Assembly: GCA_930972465.1 (NCBI GenBank)
Contig: CAKNHF010000023.1
Coordinates: forward strand, 1-50,935
Length of the DNA: 50,935 nucleotides
Direction: 5' to 3'
Origin: an uncultured Lachnospiraceae bacterium
GTDB taxonomy: Bacteria; Bacillota; Clostridia; Lachnospirales; Lachnospiraceae
Shown here: piece after piece, positions 1-6,570 of the stretch
How positions within the stretch are numbered: position 1 is the stretch's first letter
Layout of the letters: each line of letters begins with the position of its first letter
Notes under the pieces: generated by a model
Database searches by the model: none
What the model saw: only the letters and a program-made list of their open reading frames with translations
What the model was told of the DNA's origin: nothing
Position numbers and translations under genes: made by a program

Positions 1-2
1 CA

Positions 3-134
3 AAATATAAAGACCAGATCACAAAAGAGAAAATATTGGATATGCAGTCTCGCGGGATGAATATTACCGATATTGCGAAAGAATTACAATGCGGAGTAAA
101 CACGGTGCGGCGCAGACTTGGAATGAAAGCATAG
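3..134 (+). CDS. C-terminal end of a helix-turn-helix protein (partial)
   Basis: The reading frame is open from the window's left edge and ends with TAG at 132-134, leaving 43 residues of a longer protein. The tail reads as a helix-turn-helix: a helix (ITDIAKEL), a short turn (QCG) and a recognition helix (VNTVRRRLGM). This is the form seen in small phage DNA-binding proteins and the C-termini of some nuclease or resolvase-like proteins. The next gene starts 14 bases after the stop with its own ribosome binding site. The start and the rest of the protein are not visible, so the function is unknown. Confidence 0.6.
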   Translation, partial: KYKDQITKEKILDMQSRGMNITDIAKELQCGVNTVRRRLGMKA

Positions 135-148
135 TGGGAGGACTGACG

Positions 149-640
149 ATGTTAAAACCAGCGCAATTGTACAAAGGACAGCTCTTAGAAGAATATCTTA
201 AGACATGGTACAAGCCTGAAAATATATTTTACACGGGATGGACTGGCGATAGTCTTCCAGAACTCCCAGACAATAATTACGACAGCCACCATTTTGTGAG
301 TGTCGATAAAAATGACAATCTTATCGGTTACATATCTTACTCAGTAGACTGGATAGCGATGAGTGCAGATCGTTTCGGAATTATCAGTTTCGACAAAGGG
401 AATATTCTGTTTGCAAAAGATGTATATAAGGCTATCTGCGATTTATTCGAGGCTTACAACATGAATCGGATTTCGTGGTGTGCATATGTGGATAATCCGG
501 CAATCAGAGGCTACCGGAATTTTATCAAGAAACACGGCGGCCGCGAGTGCGGATATCATAGGCAGAATGCACGACTGCAAGACGGAAGACTTCACGATAG
601 TGTTGAATTTGAAATTCTGGCTTGTGAATTCAGGAAATAG
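149..640 (+). CDS. GNAT-like N-acetyltransferase family protein
   Basis: A 163-residue protein. The start at 149 is chosen over an upstream in-frame GTG/ATG because a GGGAGG site lies seven bases before it. The order of segments suggests the GNAT fold: an N-terminal helical part, a beta strand pair around LIGYISYSVD, then NPAIRGYRNFIKKHGGRECG, which resembles the NxxAxxxYxxxGF acetyl-CoA-binding and closing part, and a final strand (DSVEFEILA). Such proteins occur in phage accessory regions, where their substrates are unknown. It lies in a run of small co-directional genes. The family call is by pattern only; the catalytic residues cannot be assigned with certainty. Confidence 0.55.
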   Translation: MLKPAQLYKGQLLEEYLKTWYKPENIFYTGWTGDSLPELPDNNYDSHHFVSVDKNDNLIGYISYSVDWIAMSADRFGIISFDKGNILFAKDVYKAICDLFEAYNMNRISWCAYVDNPAIRGYRNFIKKHGGRECGYHRQNARLQDGRLHDSVEFEILACEFRK

Positions 641-650
641 GAGGACTGAC

Positions 651-794
651 ATGCAGAAATTAGAGAAAATTCTGGTGACAGACAAACTGGTAACGGAGCT
701 GTTAGTAAAAATTGTAGTTAAAGCCGGGCCATATCTAAAAACGAGTGTTCCGAATCTTGCGGATTATAGCTATAAAACAAGGACGGTGAAATGA
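651..794 (+). CDS. Small phage protein of unknown function (47 aa)
   Basis: The start has an excellent AGGAGG site (640-645) five bases upstream. The product is short and basic at the C-terminus (YKTRTVK), with a hydrophobic helix (VTELLVKIVVKAG). Its stop overlaps the ATG of the next gene (ATGATG at 791), the tight packing typical of this accessory string. No family is recognised. It may be a peptide that binds a host protein, but nothing in the sequence shows this. Confidence 0.55.
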   Translation: MQKLEKILVTDKLVTELLVKIVVKAGPYLKTSVPNLADYSYKTRTVK

Positions 795-1183
795 TGCAGG
801 AATTAAAGAAGATTCTGGAAGAGATAGAAAATGAGAGTGAAAGATACAGAAAGGCCGTTGGCACAGAACAGTTAGTGAGTGGTTTGGAAATAGCAGAAGA
901 GATCATCCGCAAGCACATGAATGACGGCTGGATCCCGGTGGAGGAGCGGTTGCCGGAAGTGTTCGGGAAATATTGGGCCACCATCCGATATGATGATGGG
1001 AGAATATCTGAACCTATCGTGGTAGATTTTCGAGGTGTTCGGGAAAAATATGTTGTCGATACACCTAATGGCAGGGAATATGAAACATGGGGAATTGATT
1101 CAGCTTTTCATGGAAGCAGAGTAATAGCATGGAGACCTTATTATATTCCAGAGCCATACCACCCGGAAAGGAGCAGAAAATGA
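791..1183 (+). CDS. DUF551 domain protein
   Basis: A 130-residue protein. Residues 1-35 form an amphipathic, probably coiled helix (LKKILEEIENESERYRKAV). From about residue 46 it carries the DUF551 signature: WIPVEERLPE at the front, a central strand pair, and VIAWRPYYIPEPY at the end. DUF551 proteins are common in phage and prophage accessory regions of Gram-negative and Gram-positive bacteria and have no established biochemical role. The start overlaps the stop of the preceding gene, so translation is probably coupled. ATG at 791 or 794 are both possible. Confidence 0.8.
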   Translation: MMQELKKILEEIENESERYRKAVGTEQLVSGLEIAEEIIRKHMNDGWIPVEERLPEVFGKYWATIRYDDGRISEPIVVDFRGVREKYVVDTPNGREYETWGIDSAFHGSRVIAWRPYYIPEPYHPERSRK

Positions 1184-1362
1184 TTAATCTGAGCATCCAA
1201 CCGTATTGCGAAAAGTGTGGGGATTTTGAACCAGAAGTTGAAAAAACAGTATACGAAAATTTTTATGGGAATAGCAAATGCCACACAGAGATAACATGTA
1301 AGCACAAAATTAAGTGTGAAAACATCATGCGATATTTGCAGGAGGAAGTGAAAAAGGAATGA
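1180..1362 (+). CDS. Small cysteine-rich, probably zinc-binding protein (60 aa)
   Basis: The start is ATG 1180, preceded by a GGAAAGGAG-type site. An upstream in-frame ATG at 1129 would lie inside the previous gene. The product has CEKCGDFEP near residue 9 and two further cysteines (KCHTEITCKHKIKC), giving CxxC plus C-x-H-x-x-x-C-x-H-x-x-x-C, a plausible single zinc site. Such zinc-ribbon mini-proteins are frequent in clostridial phages and have no known role. Its last four bases overlap the next start (ATGA). Confidence 0.65.
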   Translation: MINLSIQPYCEKCGDFEPEVEKTVYENFYGNSKCHTEITCKHKIKCENIMRYLQEEVKKE

Positions 1363-1580
1363 GTGAGATTAAATTAAAGCCGTGTCCGTTCTGCGGCGGA
1401 GAAGCAAAAATGAAGCATGGATATCCAGGGCAACAACGTAAAGGAATACGACAGTCTGTCGTACAGTGCAAGAAATGTGGTTGTAGGACGGTTACATATA
1501 GACAGGCGGCTTATCAACCCTGGAAAGAAGTTGATGAACAGGCTGCGGAAGCATGGAACAGGAGGGCATCAGATGATTAA
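1359..1580 (+). CDS. Lar-like restriction alleviation family protein
   Basis: A 73-residue zinc-ribbon protein with the Lar family layout: KPCPFCGGEAKMK at the N-terminus, a second CxxC (CKKCGCRT) in the middle, and a conserved end EQAAEAWNRR. The E. coli Rac prophage Lar protein is reported to lessen type I restriction by stimulating modification. For the many phage homologues this activity is inferred, not shown. The gene overlaps the previous one by ATGA and the following one by 8 bases. It is a plausible counter-restriction gene, but this domain is also found in proteins of quite other roles. Confidence 0.75.
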   Translation: MSEIKLKPCPFCGGEAKMKHGYPGQQRKGIRQSVVQCKKCGCRTVTYRQAAYQPWKEVDEQAAEAWNRRASDD

Positions 1581-1671
1581 CGCAATAGCAATCACAGTAT
1601 CTCTGATCATCGGCATGCTCGTAGGAGGGATAATCGGATACTGCATAGCGAAGGATGGTGAAGAAGAATGA
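1573..1671 (+). CDS. Small single-pass membrane protein (32 aa)
   Basis: ATG 1573 follows a GGAGGG site inside the end of the Lar-like gene. The 32 residues are almost one transmembrane helix (AIAITVSLIIGMLVGGIIGYCIA) followed by an acidic cytoplasmic tail (KDGEEE). Phage proteins of this size and form are often grouped as DUF3789. Its stop codon overlaps the next start (ATGA at 1668). The function is unknown. Confidence 0.55.
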   Translation: MINAIAITVSLIIGMLVGGIIGYCIAKDGEEE

Positions 1672-1847
1672 AACGTAGCACAGACAACCGGCGCAGCCCA
1701 GCAGAGATCAAAGCGGATCTGCAGAGCCACTACGGTGGGCTGGCGGACAAGAAGCCGGACGGACATGCAGCGCGGCAATTTTTACATAAGGCATACCAGA
1801 ATTACAGTGTAAAGGGCGGTGAGGAGAATGGTCGAAGCTTACCTTGA
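1668..1847 (+). CDS. Small basic phage protein (59 aa)
   Basis: The start overlaps the preceding stop by four bases (ATGA), and the frame stays open for 59 codons to TGA at 1845-1847. The N-terminus is basic (MKRSTDNRRS), followed by an alpha-helical part (SPAEIKADLQSHY) and an aromatic C-terminal helix (ARQFLHKAYQNY). No family is recognised. The next gene begins inside its 3' end at 1828 with its own GAGGAG site. The call rests on this coupling and the intact frame. Confidence 0.5.
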   Translation: MKRSTDNRRSPAEIKADLQSHYGGLADKKPDGHAARQFLHKAYQNYSVKGGEENGRSLP

Positions 1848-2043
1848 GTGGAAGGCGGCATGGTATTTTGCAGGAATCGCCATTATAGCGGCGGTGATCA
1901 TAATGGGTATATTCTTCATGATTCTGACGTGGATATACCGGAAAATGTGCGATGTCCAGAGGAAACGCCTTGAGATGATGGAAGAATATTTCGAGGAAAA
2001 GGACGAGGGCATAAGGGACGGTGATGCAGATGACGGTAGCTGA
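1828..2043 (+). CDS. Small membrane protein with cytoplasmic coiled tail (71 aa)
   Basis: ATG 1828 is favoured over GTG 1819 because GAGGAG lies directly upstream of it. Residues about 13-34 form a hydrophobic transmembrane helix (YFAGIAIIAAVIIMGIFFMI). A charged, probably helical segment follows (RKMCDVQRKRLEMMEEYFEEKDEG). It overlaps the end of the preceding gene and the beginning of the next. The function is unknown; it might be a membrane-bound superinfection or signalling protein. Confidence 0.55.
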   Translation: MVEAYLEWKAAWYFAGIAIIAAVIIMGIFFMILTWIYRKMCDVQRKRLEMMEEYFEEKDEGIRDGDADDGS

Positions 2044-2215
2044 GTTATTCGACATCCTTCTGGAAGGGCTGGAGAGCGGGAGACTTCAGGGAGACGAGCC
2101 GGTATCCCCGGAGATGCTGGAGGACATGCACGAGGATCCGGTGGAATACCTGGCGAGAAAATACGGGATAAGGGGTGATGCGGATGGACAAAATCGAAGA
2201 AAAGACAGTGAGTGA
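2024..2215 (+). CDS. Small acidic phage protein (63 aa)
   Basis: It begins at ATG 2024 (GTG 2021 and ATG 2030 are alternatives) behind a weak AAGGGACGG site and overlaps its neighbours at both ends. The sequence is acidic, with a front helix (TVAELFDILLEGLESG) and a motif (PVEYLARKYGIRG) like those of small phage proteins located before ArpU-type regulators. No function can be given. Coupled translation with the ArpU-like gene suggests it is expressed late in the early phase. Confidence 0.5.
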   Translation: MQMTVAELFDILLEGLESGRLQGDEPVSPEMLEDMHEDPVEYLARKYGIRGDADGQNRRKDSE

Positions 2216-2654
2216 GAATGACAGGAAAAAGGAATACCTGCGGAGTTATCGGTATCATGTGCGCAGGATCCACCGGATCAATGCGGAGATTGCAGAACTG
2301 AGGGAAATGAAGCTGCATCCGTCTATGAAACCGGATGACGGGATGCCGCACTGTAGCGGAGGGCGGGGGGATCTTTCCGGATATGCAGCTGAGCTGGATG
2401 AAATGATTAATGAGCTGATCGAAGAACGTCGTCAGAGAATTAGAACATACAAGCAGATCGTGCAGCAGATCAAGCGCATGAAGAGCCGGAATGAGTCGGA
2501 CGTTCTGTTCTACCGGTACATAAAAGGACTTGACTGGTGGGAGATTGCGGAGAAGATGGGATATTCACAGCGGCATATTACACGGATCCACGGAAAGGCG
2601 CTGGCACATTTCGAACTTCCGAAAGATGTCCTAGAATGTCCTATCGATCCGTGA
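2178..2654 (+). CDS. ArpU/sigma-70 region 4-like phage late transcription regulator
   Basis: A 158-residue protein with a long charged coiled helix (residues about 12-105) and a C-terminal helix-turn-helix of sigma region 4 form (LDWWEIAEKMGYSQRHITRIHGKAL). This is the layout of the ArpU/DUF1492 family encoded just before terS in many Gram-positive phages. ArpU-type proteins are known or thought to switch on the late (packaging, structural, lysis) genes. The position here, immediately before a non-coding stretch and terS, agrees. The 3' end of the gene contains two direct TGTCCTA repeats one helical turn apart upstream of a -10-like TATGAT, a possible target of this same protein. Confidence 0.8.
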   Translation: MRMDKIEEKTVSENDRKKEYLRSYRYHVRRIHRINAEIAELREMKLHPSMKPDDGMPHCSGGRGDLSGYAAELDEMINELIEERRQRIRTYKQIVQQIKRMKSRNESDVLFYRYIKGLDWWEIAEKMGYSQRHITRIHGKALAHFELPKDVLECPIDP

Positions 2655-2660
2655 TATGAT
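2627..2660 (+). promoter_or_regulatory. Candidate late promoter with TGTCCTA direct repeats
   Basis: TGTCCTA occurs at 2627-2633 and again at 2637-2643, a 10-bp period. A TATGAT box follows at 2655-2660. With a 17-bp spacer the -35 position would fall at 2632-2637, between and over the repeats, where there is no good -35 hexamer. This fits an activator-dependent promoter. Repeats and boxes are seen directly; control by the ArpU-like protein is inferred. Confidence 0.45.
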
Positions 2661-2699
2661 GGTATCATCGAGAAGAGGAAATAAAAGACCTTTTCTCCA

Positions 2700-2729
2700 C
2701 GAGCCGGAAGGCGCAAGCCGGATGGCTCG
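2700..2729 (+). other. Structured RNA hairpin with GCAA tetraloop
   Basis: CGAGCC (2700-2705) pairs with GGCTCG (2724-2729), and GGC/GCC (2710-2712, 2717-2719) close a GCAA tetraloop. Between them lies a symmetric 4x4 purine loop (GGAA opposite GGAT) that can form G-U, G-A and A-G pairs. It lies in the leader that would follow the promoter at 2655. It is not recognised as a known riboswitch. Confidence 0.5.
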
Positions 2730-2763
2730 GACAATCCCCCTCAGACATATTTTGTTACGGAAG

Positions 2764-2789
2764 ACGCTCTGCATTTGTGGGGCGTTTTT
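2764..2789 (+). terminator. Rho-independent terminator
   Basis: Six-bp stem ACGCTC/GGGCGT (2764-2769, 2780-2785; one G-U pair) followed directly by a five-T run. It would end transcripts from the promoter near 2655, or attenuate them, before the gene at 2853. Confidence 0.6.
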
Positions 2790-2790
2790 C

Positions 2791-2820
2791 TTGTTGTATA
2801 TTTTTCTGATAAAGTAGTAT
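2791..2820 (+). promoter_or_regulatory. Possible promoter for the gene at 2853
   Basis: TTGTTG (2791-2796), an 18-bp spacer and TAGTAT (2815-2820) lie between the terminator and the GGAGGG ribosome binding site (2839-2844). Both hexamers differ from consensus, so strength is uncertain. Confidence 0.35.
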
Positions 2821-2852
2821 ACTAAAAGAAAATGTCTGGAGGGAGATTGATT

Positions 2853-3110
2853 ATGGATAAACATTCAACGGCGTTATTGTTGTGGCTGTATGAGGATCAT
2901 GTAAACGGAGTATATCCGCAGAAAGTAAACGCAGAGGATCTTGGAATGAGTCGCAAAGAATTAATACGGGCAGGAAAAGTGTTGAAAGAACAGGGATTTC
3001 TACCAGAGTTTAATGCGTCAGCTCAGGGAAGCGACGGAAACAAGATTATATTCTTCGGGAAATTGACAGATAAAGCCATAGAATACGCAAAAAAATTCGA
3101 TGAAGATTAA
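2853..3110 (+). CDS. Small winged-helix-like phage protein (85 aa)
   Basis: ATG 2853 follows a GGAGGG site. The 85 residues have a helix-turn-helix-like middle (VNAEDLGMSRKELIRAGKVL), a wing-like strand pair (GNKIIFFGKLT) and a final helix (DKAIEYAKKFDED). This resembles small winged-helix phage proteins such as the YjcQ type, in which a similar LT-x-K-x-x-x-Y segment ends the protein. It has its own possible promoter and is closed by a terminator at 3120-3141, so it is a separate transcription unit. A DNA-binding role is inferred from the predicted fold only. Confidence 0.6.
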   Translation: MDKHSTALLLWLYEDHVNGVYPQKVNAEDLGMSRKELIRAGKVLKEQGFLPEFNASAQGSDGNKIIFFGKLTDKAIEYAKKFDED

Positions 3111-3119
3111 TCAGGGATG

Positions 3120-3141
3120 AGCACTCATTACGGGTGCTTTT
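3120..3141 (+). terminator. Rho-independent terminator
   Basis: Seven-bp stem AGCACTC/GGGTGCT (3120-3126, 3132-3138) with loop ATTAC and a T run to 3141. It ends the unit at 2853-3110. Confidence 0.75.
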
Positions 3142-3146
3142 CTTAT

Positions 3147-3217
3147 GTGGAGCATATCATCAACGGCAGATGTGCAGGGTCGCGCCCTGTGTCCCGGTTC
3201 GACTCCGGGCGCTCCGC
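3147..3217 (+). tRNA. tRNA-like element, possible anticodon CGC, degenerate
   Basis: The stretch folds into a cloverleaf-like form. A GGAGC/GCTCC closing stem (extendable to GTGGAGC/GCTCCGC) encloses a D-like arm CATC/GATG with GG in the loop, an anticodon-like arm GCAGG/CCTGT with a seven-base loop carrying U at the position before CGC, and a very good T arm (CCCGG, TTCGACT, CCGGG). Departures from a true tRNA: the variable loop is only two or three bases, the acceptor stem has a mismatch if standard spacing is kept, and CCA is not encoded. CGC would read Ala GCG codons. It could be a degenerate phage tRNA or a tRNA-mimic RNA; it lies between two terminators just upstream of terS. Confidence 0.45.
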
Positions 3218-3243
3218 TTCGTGGAGAAGCAAAAATGCAATTA

Positions 3244-3285
3244 TTCCTGTCATTTTATCATCATGGCAGGAAAATGTGTTAGAAT
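3244..3285 (+). promoter_or_regulatory. Dyad next to a -10-like box upstream of terS
   Basis: A ten-bp inverted repeat (TTCCTGTCAT at 3244-3253, ATGGCAGGAA at 3263-3272, one G-U pair) is followed by TAGAAT at 3280-3285. There is no good -35 hexamer; the dyad occupies that region. It may be an operator or activator site for late transcription. A second perfect hairpin (ACCGGG/CCCGGT, 3292-3312) lies just downstream. Confidence 0.35.
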
Positions 3286-3337
3286 ACTTTTACCGGGAAT
3301 CCTCAGCCCGGTCTCAAATTTTTATTTAATCAGGAAG

Positions 3338-3363
3338 AGCATCCAGATAGCTGGGTGCTTTTT
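3338..3363 (+). terminator. Terminator-like hairpin just before terS
   Basis: Stem AGCATCCAG/CTGGGTGCT (3338-3346, 3351-3359) closed by ATAG and followed by five T (3359-3363). It lies 27 bases before the terS start, so it either ends the tRNA-like unit or must be overcome by antitermination for packaging genes to be read. Confidence 0.7.
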
Positions 3364-3389
3364 CTATGCGGAAAGAGAGATGAGCCTGA

Positions 3390-3875
3390 ATGACGAAAAA
3401 ACAGAAGAGATTTGTAGAAGAGTATCTAATCGACCTGAATGCCACTCAGGCTGCCATCAGGGCGGGATATTCTCCGCATACAGCGAAAGATATCGGGTGT
3501 GAAAACTTAGCAAAACCCAACATTGCAGCGGCTATTTCACAGGCGATGGCTGAGAGATCCAGACGGACCGGCATCAATCAGGACCGTGTTTTGCAGGAAT
3601 TAGCAAGAATCGGGTTTGCAAAGATTACGGATGTCGTAGATCCAGAGACGGCAAAGATTAAATCCGACGCGTCAGACGATGATCTTGCCTGCATCCAGTC
3701 AATTAAGATCAAGCCGAATGAATTCGGTACCGAGAGAGAAGTAAGGCTGTACGATAAGAAGTCAGCTTTAGTAAATCTCGGTAAGCACCTTGGATTATTC
3801 AAGGATAAAGTGGAGCTTAACGGAGATATGGATCTGCATATTACTGTTGACTACGGCGAGGATGATACCGGATGA
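3390..3875 (+). CDS. terS: Terminase small subunit
   Basis: A 161-residue DNA-recognition subunit of the packaging motor. The N-terminus (KKQKRFVEEYLIDLNATQAAIRAGYS) is the typical Terminase_2 helix-turn-helix that binds the packaging site. The middle (TGINQDRVLQELARIGFAKITDVVD) and the oligomerisation part are also typical, as is the length. It overlaps terL by ATGA. Its ribosome binding site (GAAAGAGAGA) is weak. The partner is the PBSX-type large subunit, a combination usual for headful-packaging phages, so a pac site is expected in or near this gene. Confidence 0.92.
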   Translation: MTKKQKRFVEEYLIDLNATQAAIRAGYSPHTAKDIGCENLAKPNIAAAISQAMAERSRRTGINQDRVLQELARIGFAKITDVVDPETAKIKSDASDDDLACIQSIKIKPNEFGTEREVRLYDKKSALVNLGKHLGLFKDKVELNGDMDLHITVDYGEDDTG

Positions 3876-5158
3876 ATATCACGGTAGAGGCAAATCCTTG
3901 CTTCAAGGAAGTGGACAGAAGTCACAAGCGTTATATTGTGATGAAAGGGTCTGCCGGATCAGGGAAGAGCGTAGATACGGCGCAGAACTATCTCCTGCGA
4001 TTAATTCAGGATAAGGGCAGGAATTTGGTCTGCATCCGAAAGTCAGATATTACAAACCGTGACAGCACCTATGCGGAGCTGACAGGAGCCATTTACCGCA
4101 TGTTCGGCGAGCAAGCGGACAGATACTGGAATATCAAACAAAGCCCGCTGCAGTTAACCTGCCGGCCGAACGGGAATCAGATTATTTTCCGCGGTGTAAA
4201 TGATGAAAAGCAGCGAGAAAAGTTGAAATCCATTACATTTCAGCGAGGAAAACTGACTGATGTATGGATCGAAGAAGCGACGGAAATCACACAGGCAGAC
4301 TTTGAGATTATAGATGACCGTCTCAGAGGGGAACTTCCTCCGGGACAATTTTATCAGATACGGATGACCTTCAATCCGGTGAATAGGAATCACTGGATCA
4401 AGAAGGTCTTTTTTGATACTCCGGATCCGAATGTTCTGACACATCATAGCACGTACCTGGACAATCGTTTTATCGATGCTGCATATCATGCTCGTATGGC
4501 TCGCCGTAAAGAAGTAGATCCGGAAGGGTACCAAATATACGGGCTTGGTAATTGGGGCGAAATTGGAGGACTGATTCTGCACGATTGGAAAGTGGAAGAT
4601 ATCAGCCAGAATCTCGATGATTACGATGATATTGCAATCGGGCAGGACTTCGGTTTCAACCATGCGAATGCAATTCTACTGCTGGGACTGAAAGATGATA
4701 ATATCTATATTCTTCAGGAAGTATATGTGTTTGAAAAGGAGACTGCCGAGATTATCCCTCTTGCAATTAAAGCAGGGATTCCGGCAAACAGGACAATGTG
4801 GTGCGACTCTGCGGAGCCGGATCGAATTAGGACATGGAGAAAGGCTGGATTTCGGGCGCAGGCAGTTAGTAAGGAACATACCACAGAAAAGAAATATCAG
4901 TCTGCCCAGATCGACTGGTTGAAAGGCATTGTAAGCAAGGATCGGGTGATCCACCGCATGATAAATGTGCATCCGTCCTGTGTGAATACAATCAAGGAAC
5001 TGCAGCAGTGGAAGTGGAAAAAGGATGAACGGACAGGGGAATATCTGGATGAACCTGTTCCGTTTCAGGATGATGCAATGGCGGCCCTTCGCTATGGCGT
5101 GGAAGGCTGGAGAAAGAATAGAAGGGTTCAGATCAAGACATTCAAAGGAGGCATCTAA
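3872..5158 (+). CDS. terL: Terminase large subunit, PBSX/SPP1 type
   Basis: The 428-residue motor ATPase and nuclease that pumps DNA into the prohead. Walker A is GSAGSGKS near residue 26; Walker B with the catalytic glutamate is VWIEEATE near residue 131. The C-terminal RNase H-like nuclease shows its metal-binding aspartates in IGQDFGFNH, CDSAEPDR and FQDDAMAALRYG. Length and order match the PBSX family (Terminase_3). It is translationally coupled to terS and followed after 2 bases by the portal gene with a GGAGG site. All key motifs are intact. Confidence 0.95.
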   Translation: MNITVEANPCFKEVDRSHKRYIVMKGSAGSGKSVDTAQNYLLRLIQDKGRNLVCIRKSDITNRDSTYAELTGAIYRMFGEQADRYWNIKQSPLQLTCRPNGNQIIFRGVNDEKQREKLKSITFQRGKLTDVWIEEATEITQADFEIIDDRLRGELPPGQFYQIRMTFNPVNRNHWIKKVFFDTPDPNVLTHHSTYLDNRFIDAAYHARMARRKEVDPEGYQIYGLGNWGEIGGLILHDWKVEDISQNLDDYDDIAIGQDFGFNHANAILLLGLKDDNIYILQEVYVFEKETAEIIPLAIKAGIPANRTMWCDSAEPDRIRTWRKAGFRAQAVSKEHTTEKKYQSAQIDWLKGIVSKDRVIHRMINVHPSCVNTIKELQQWKWKKDERTGEYLDEPVPFQDDAMAALRYGVEGWRKNRRVQIKTFKGGI

Positions 5159-5160
5159 TC

Positions 5161-6570
5161 ATGCACAAATCGAAAAGACCATATTTGCTCCCGGAACCAC
5201 TTTTATGCGATCCGGATAAAATAAAAGACGGAATTTCAATGGAGTTGGTGAATGAATATATCCGAAAACACGAGGAACGTCTTCCGAGATATAACTATCT
5301 GGAGAATCTGTACAAAGGATTTCATGATGTGTACAAGCAGCCTGAGAAAGAAGACTGGAAACCGGACAACAGGCTGGCAGTGAATTTCCCAAGGTATATT
5401 ACGGAGACATTCATGGGATATGCTTATGGTATTCCGATCAAAAAATCTCACCCAGATGATAGTATCAGCGAAGCTATAGCTGAGTTTGAAGCGAATAATG
5501 AGATTACCGATCATGAATATGAACTATTTAAAAAAGCGTGTATTTATGGACATGCATGGGAATATCTCTATCAGGATGAAGAACGGTATACAAAAATGAC
5601 GGTGCTGAGCCCGAAAGAGATGTTCGTTGTTTATGACGATACCGTGAAGAACCGTGCACTTTTCGCTGTCCGTTACGGGTATCACGACCTCAATAATGCG
5701 GATTATCCAGGGGAGAAGTACGGCGAGATCCTGACTAGGACGGATACTATTCCTTTCGAAGGAAGCGGAAAAGGGCAGCCGTATGATAATCCATACGGAT
5801 ATATTCCCTGTGTAGAATACCGATTGAACGATGAGCGGATCGGGATCTTCGAAGAGGTCACCGGGCTTGTTGAGACATATAACCATACAATCGGTGAGAA
5901 GGCGAACGATGTGGATGCATTCGCAGAGGCGTATCTTGCTATCTTGGGATCGGAAGTAGATGAAGATGGGGTGCGCAGGATTCGCGATGATCGAGTGATT
6001 AATGTCTGGGGGACTGACGATGCGAAAGAGATTATTGTTCAGTTCCTTTCAAAGCCTACAGCGGACGGAACGCAGGAAAATCTCCTGAACCGTCTGGAGA
6101 ATCTGATCTATCAGACGAGCATGGTGGCAAATATATCGGATGAATCCTTCGGCAACGCATCTTCAGGTGTGGCGTTGGCGTACAAGCTGCAGGCCATGAG
6201 CAACCTTGCGCTTGGGTTTGACCGAAAAATTGAAAAATCCCTGCGGAAAAGGTATAAGATTTTCTGTTCTCTTCAGACTAATGTTCCGAACAGGGATGCA
6301 TGGCGTGACGTCAGTATTACGACCTCTCGGAATCTCCCCAAGAATGTACTAGAGGAAGCACAGACGGCTCAGGCATTATCGGGAATTGTATCGCAGGAGA
6401 CGCTGCTAAAGGTTCTTTCCATCGTGGATAATGTCAACGATGAACTTGATCGTATTGCGGAAGAAAATACAGAAAGTCGGGATGTAGTCATGGAGCAGAT
6501 GTTTGGAGGTGCGGCAGGTGGACAGTCAGACGTACTGGAAGAATCGGGAGACGGAGCAGAGGAAGCATAA
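5161..6570 (+). CDS. Portal protein, SPP1 gp6-like
   Basis: The 469-residue subunit of the twelve-fold portal ring at one capsid vertex, through which DNA passes. It has the SPP1-type pattern: NRLAVNFPRYITETFMGYAYG near residue 78, YGHAWEYLYQDE near 130, the stem and clip region with NPYGYIPCVEYR near 210, and the long C-terminal crown helix region (SMVANISDESFGNASSGVALAYKLQAM). The acidic end (EESGDGAEEA) overlaps the MuF gene by about 50 bases. Length is usual. Confidence 0.94.
   Translation: MHKSKRPYLLPEPLLCDPDKIKDGISMELVNEYIRKHEERLPRYNYLENLYKGFHDVYKQPEKEDWKPDNRLAVNFPRYITETFMGYAYGIPIKKSHPDDSISEAIAEFEANNEITDHEYELFKKACIYGHAWEYLYQDEERYTKMTVLSPKEMFVVYDDTVKNRALFAVRYGYHDLNNADYPGEKYGEILTRTDTIPFEGSGKGQPYDNPYGYIPCVEYRLNDERIGIFEEVTGLVETYNHTIGEKANDVDAFAEAYLAILGSEVDEDGVRRIRDDRVINVWGTDDAKEIIVQFLSKPTADGTQENLLNRLENLIYQTSMVANISDESFGNASSGVALAYKLQAMSNLALGFDRKIEKSLRKRYKIFCSLQTNVPNRDAWRDVSITTSRNLPKNVLEEAQTAQALSGIVSQETLLKVLSIVDNVNDELDRIAEENTESRDVVMEQMFGGAAGGQSDVLEESGDGAEEA

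Noticed and set aside
2655-2789. Known riboswitch in the leader before 2853
   Set aside because: The fold does not match the conserved cores I know (c-di-GMP, THF, SAM, purine, glycine); it is listed only as a structured hairpin.
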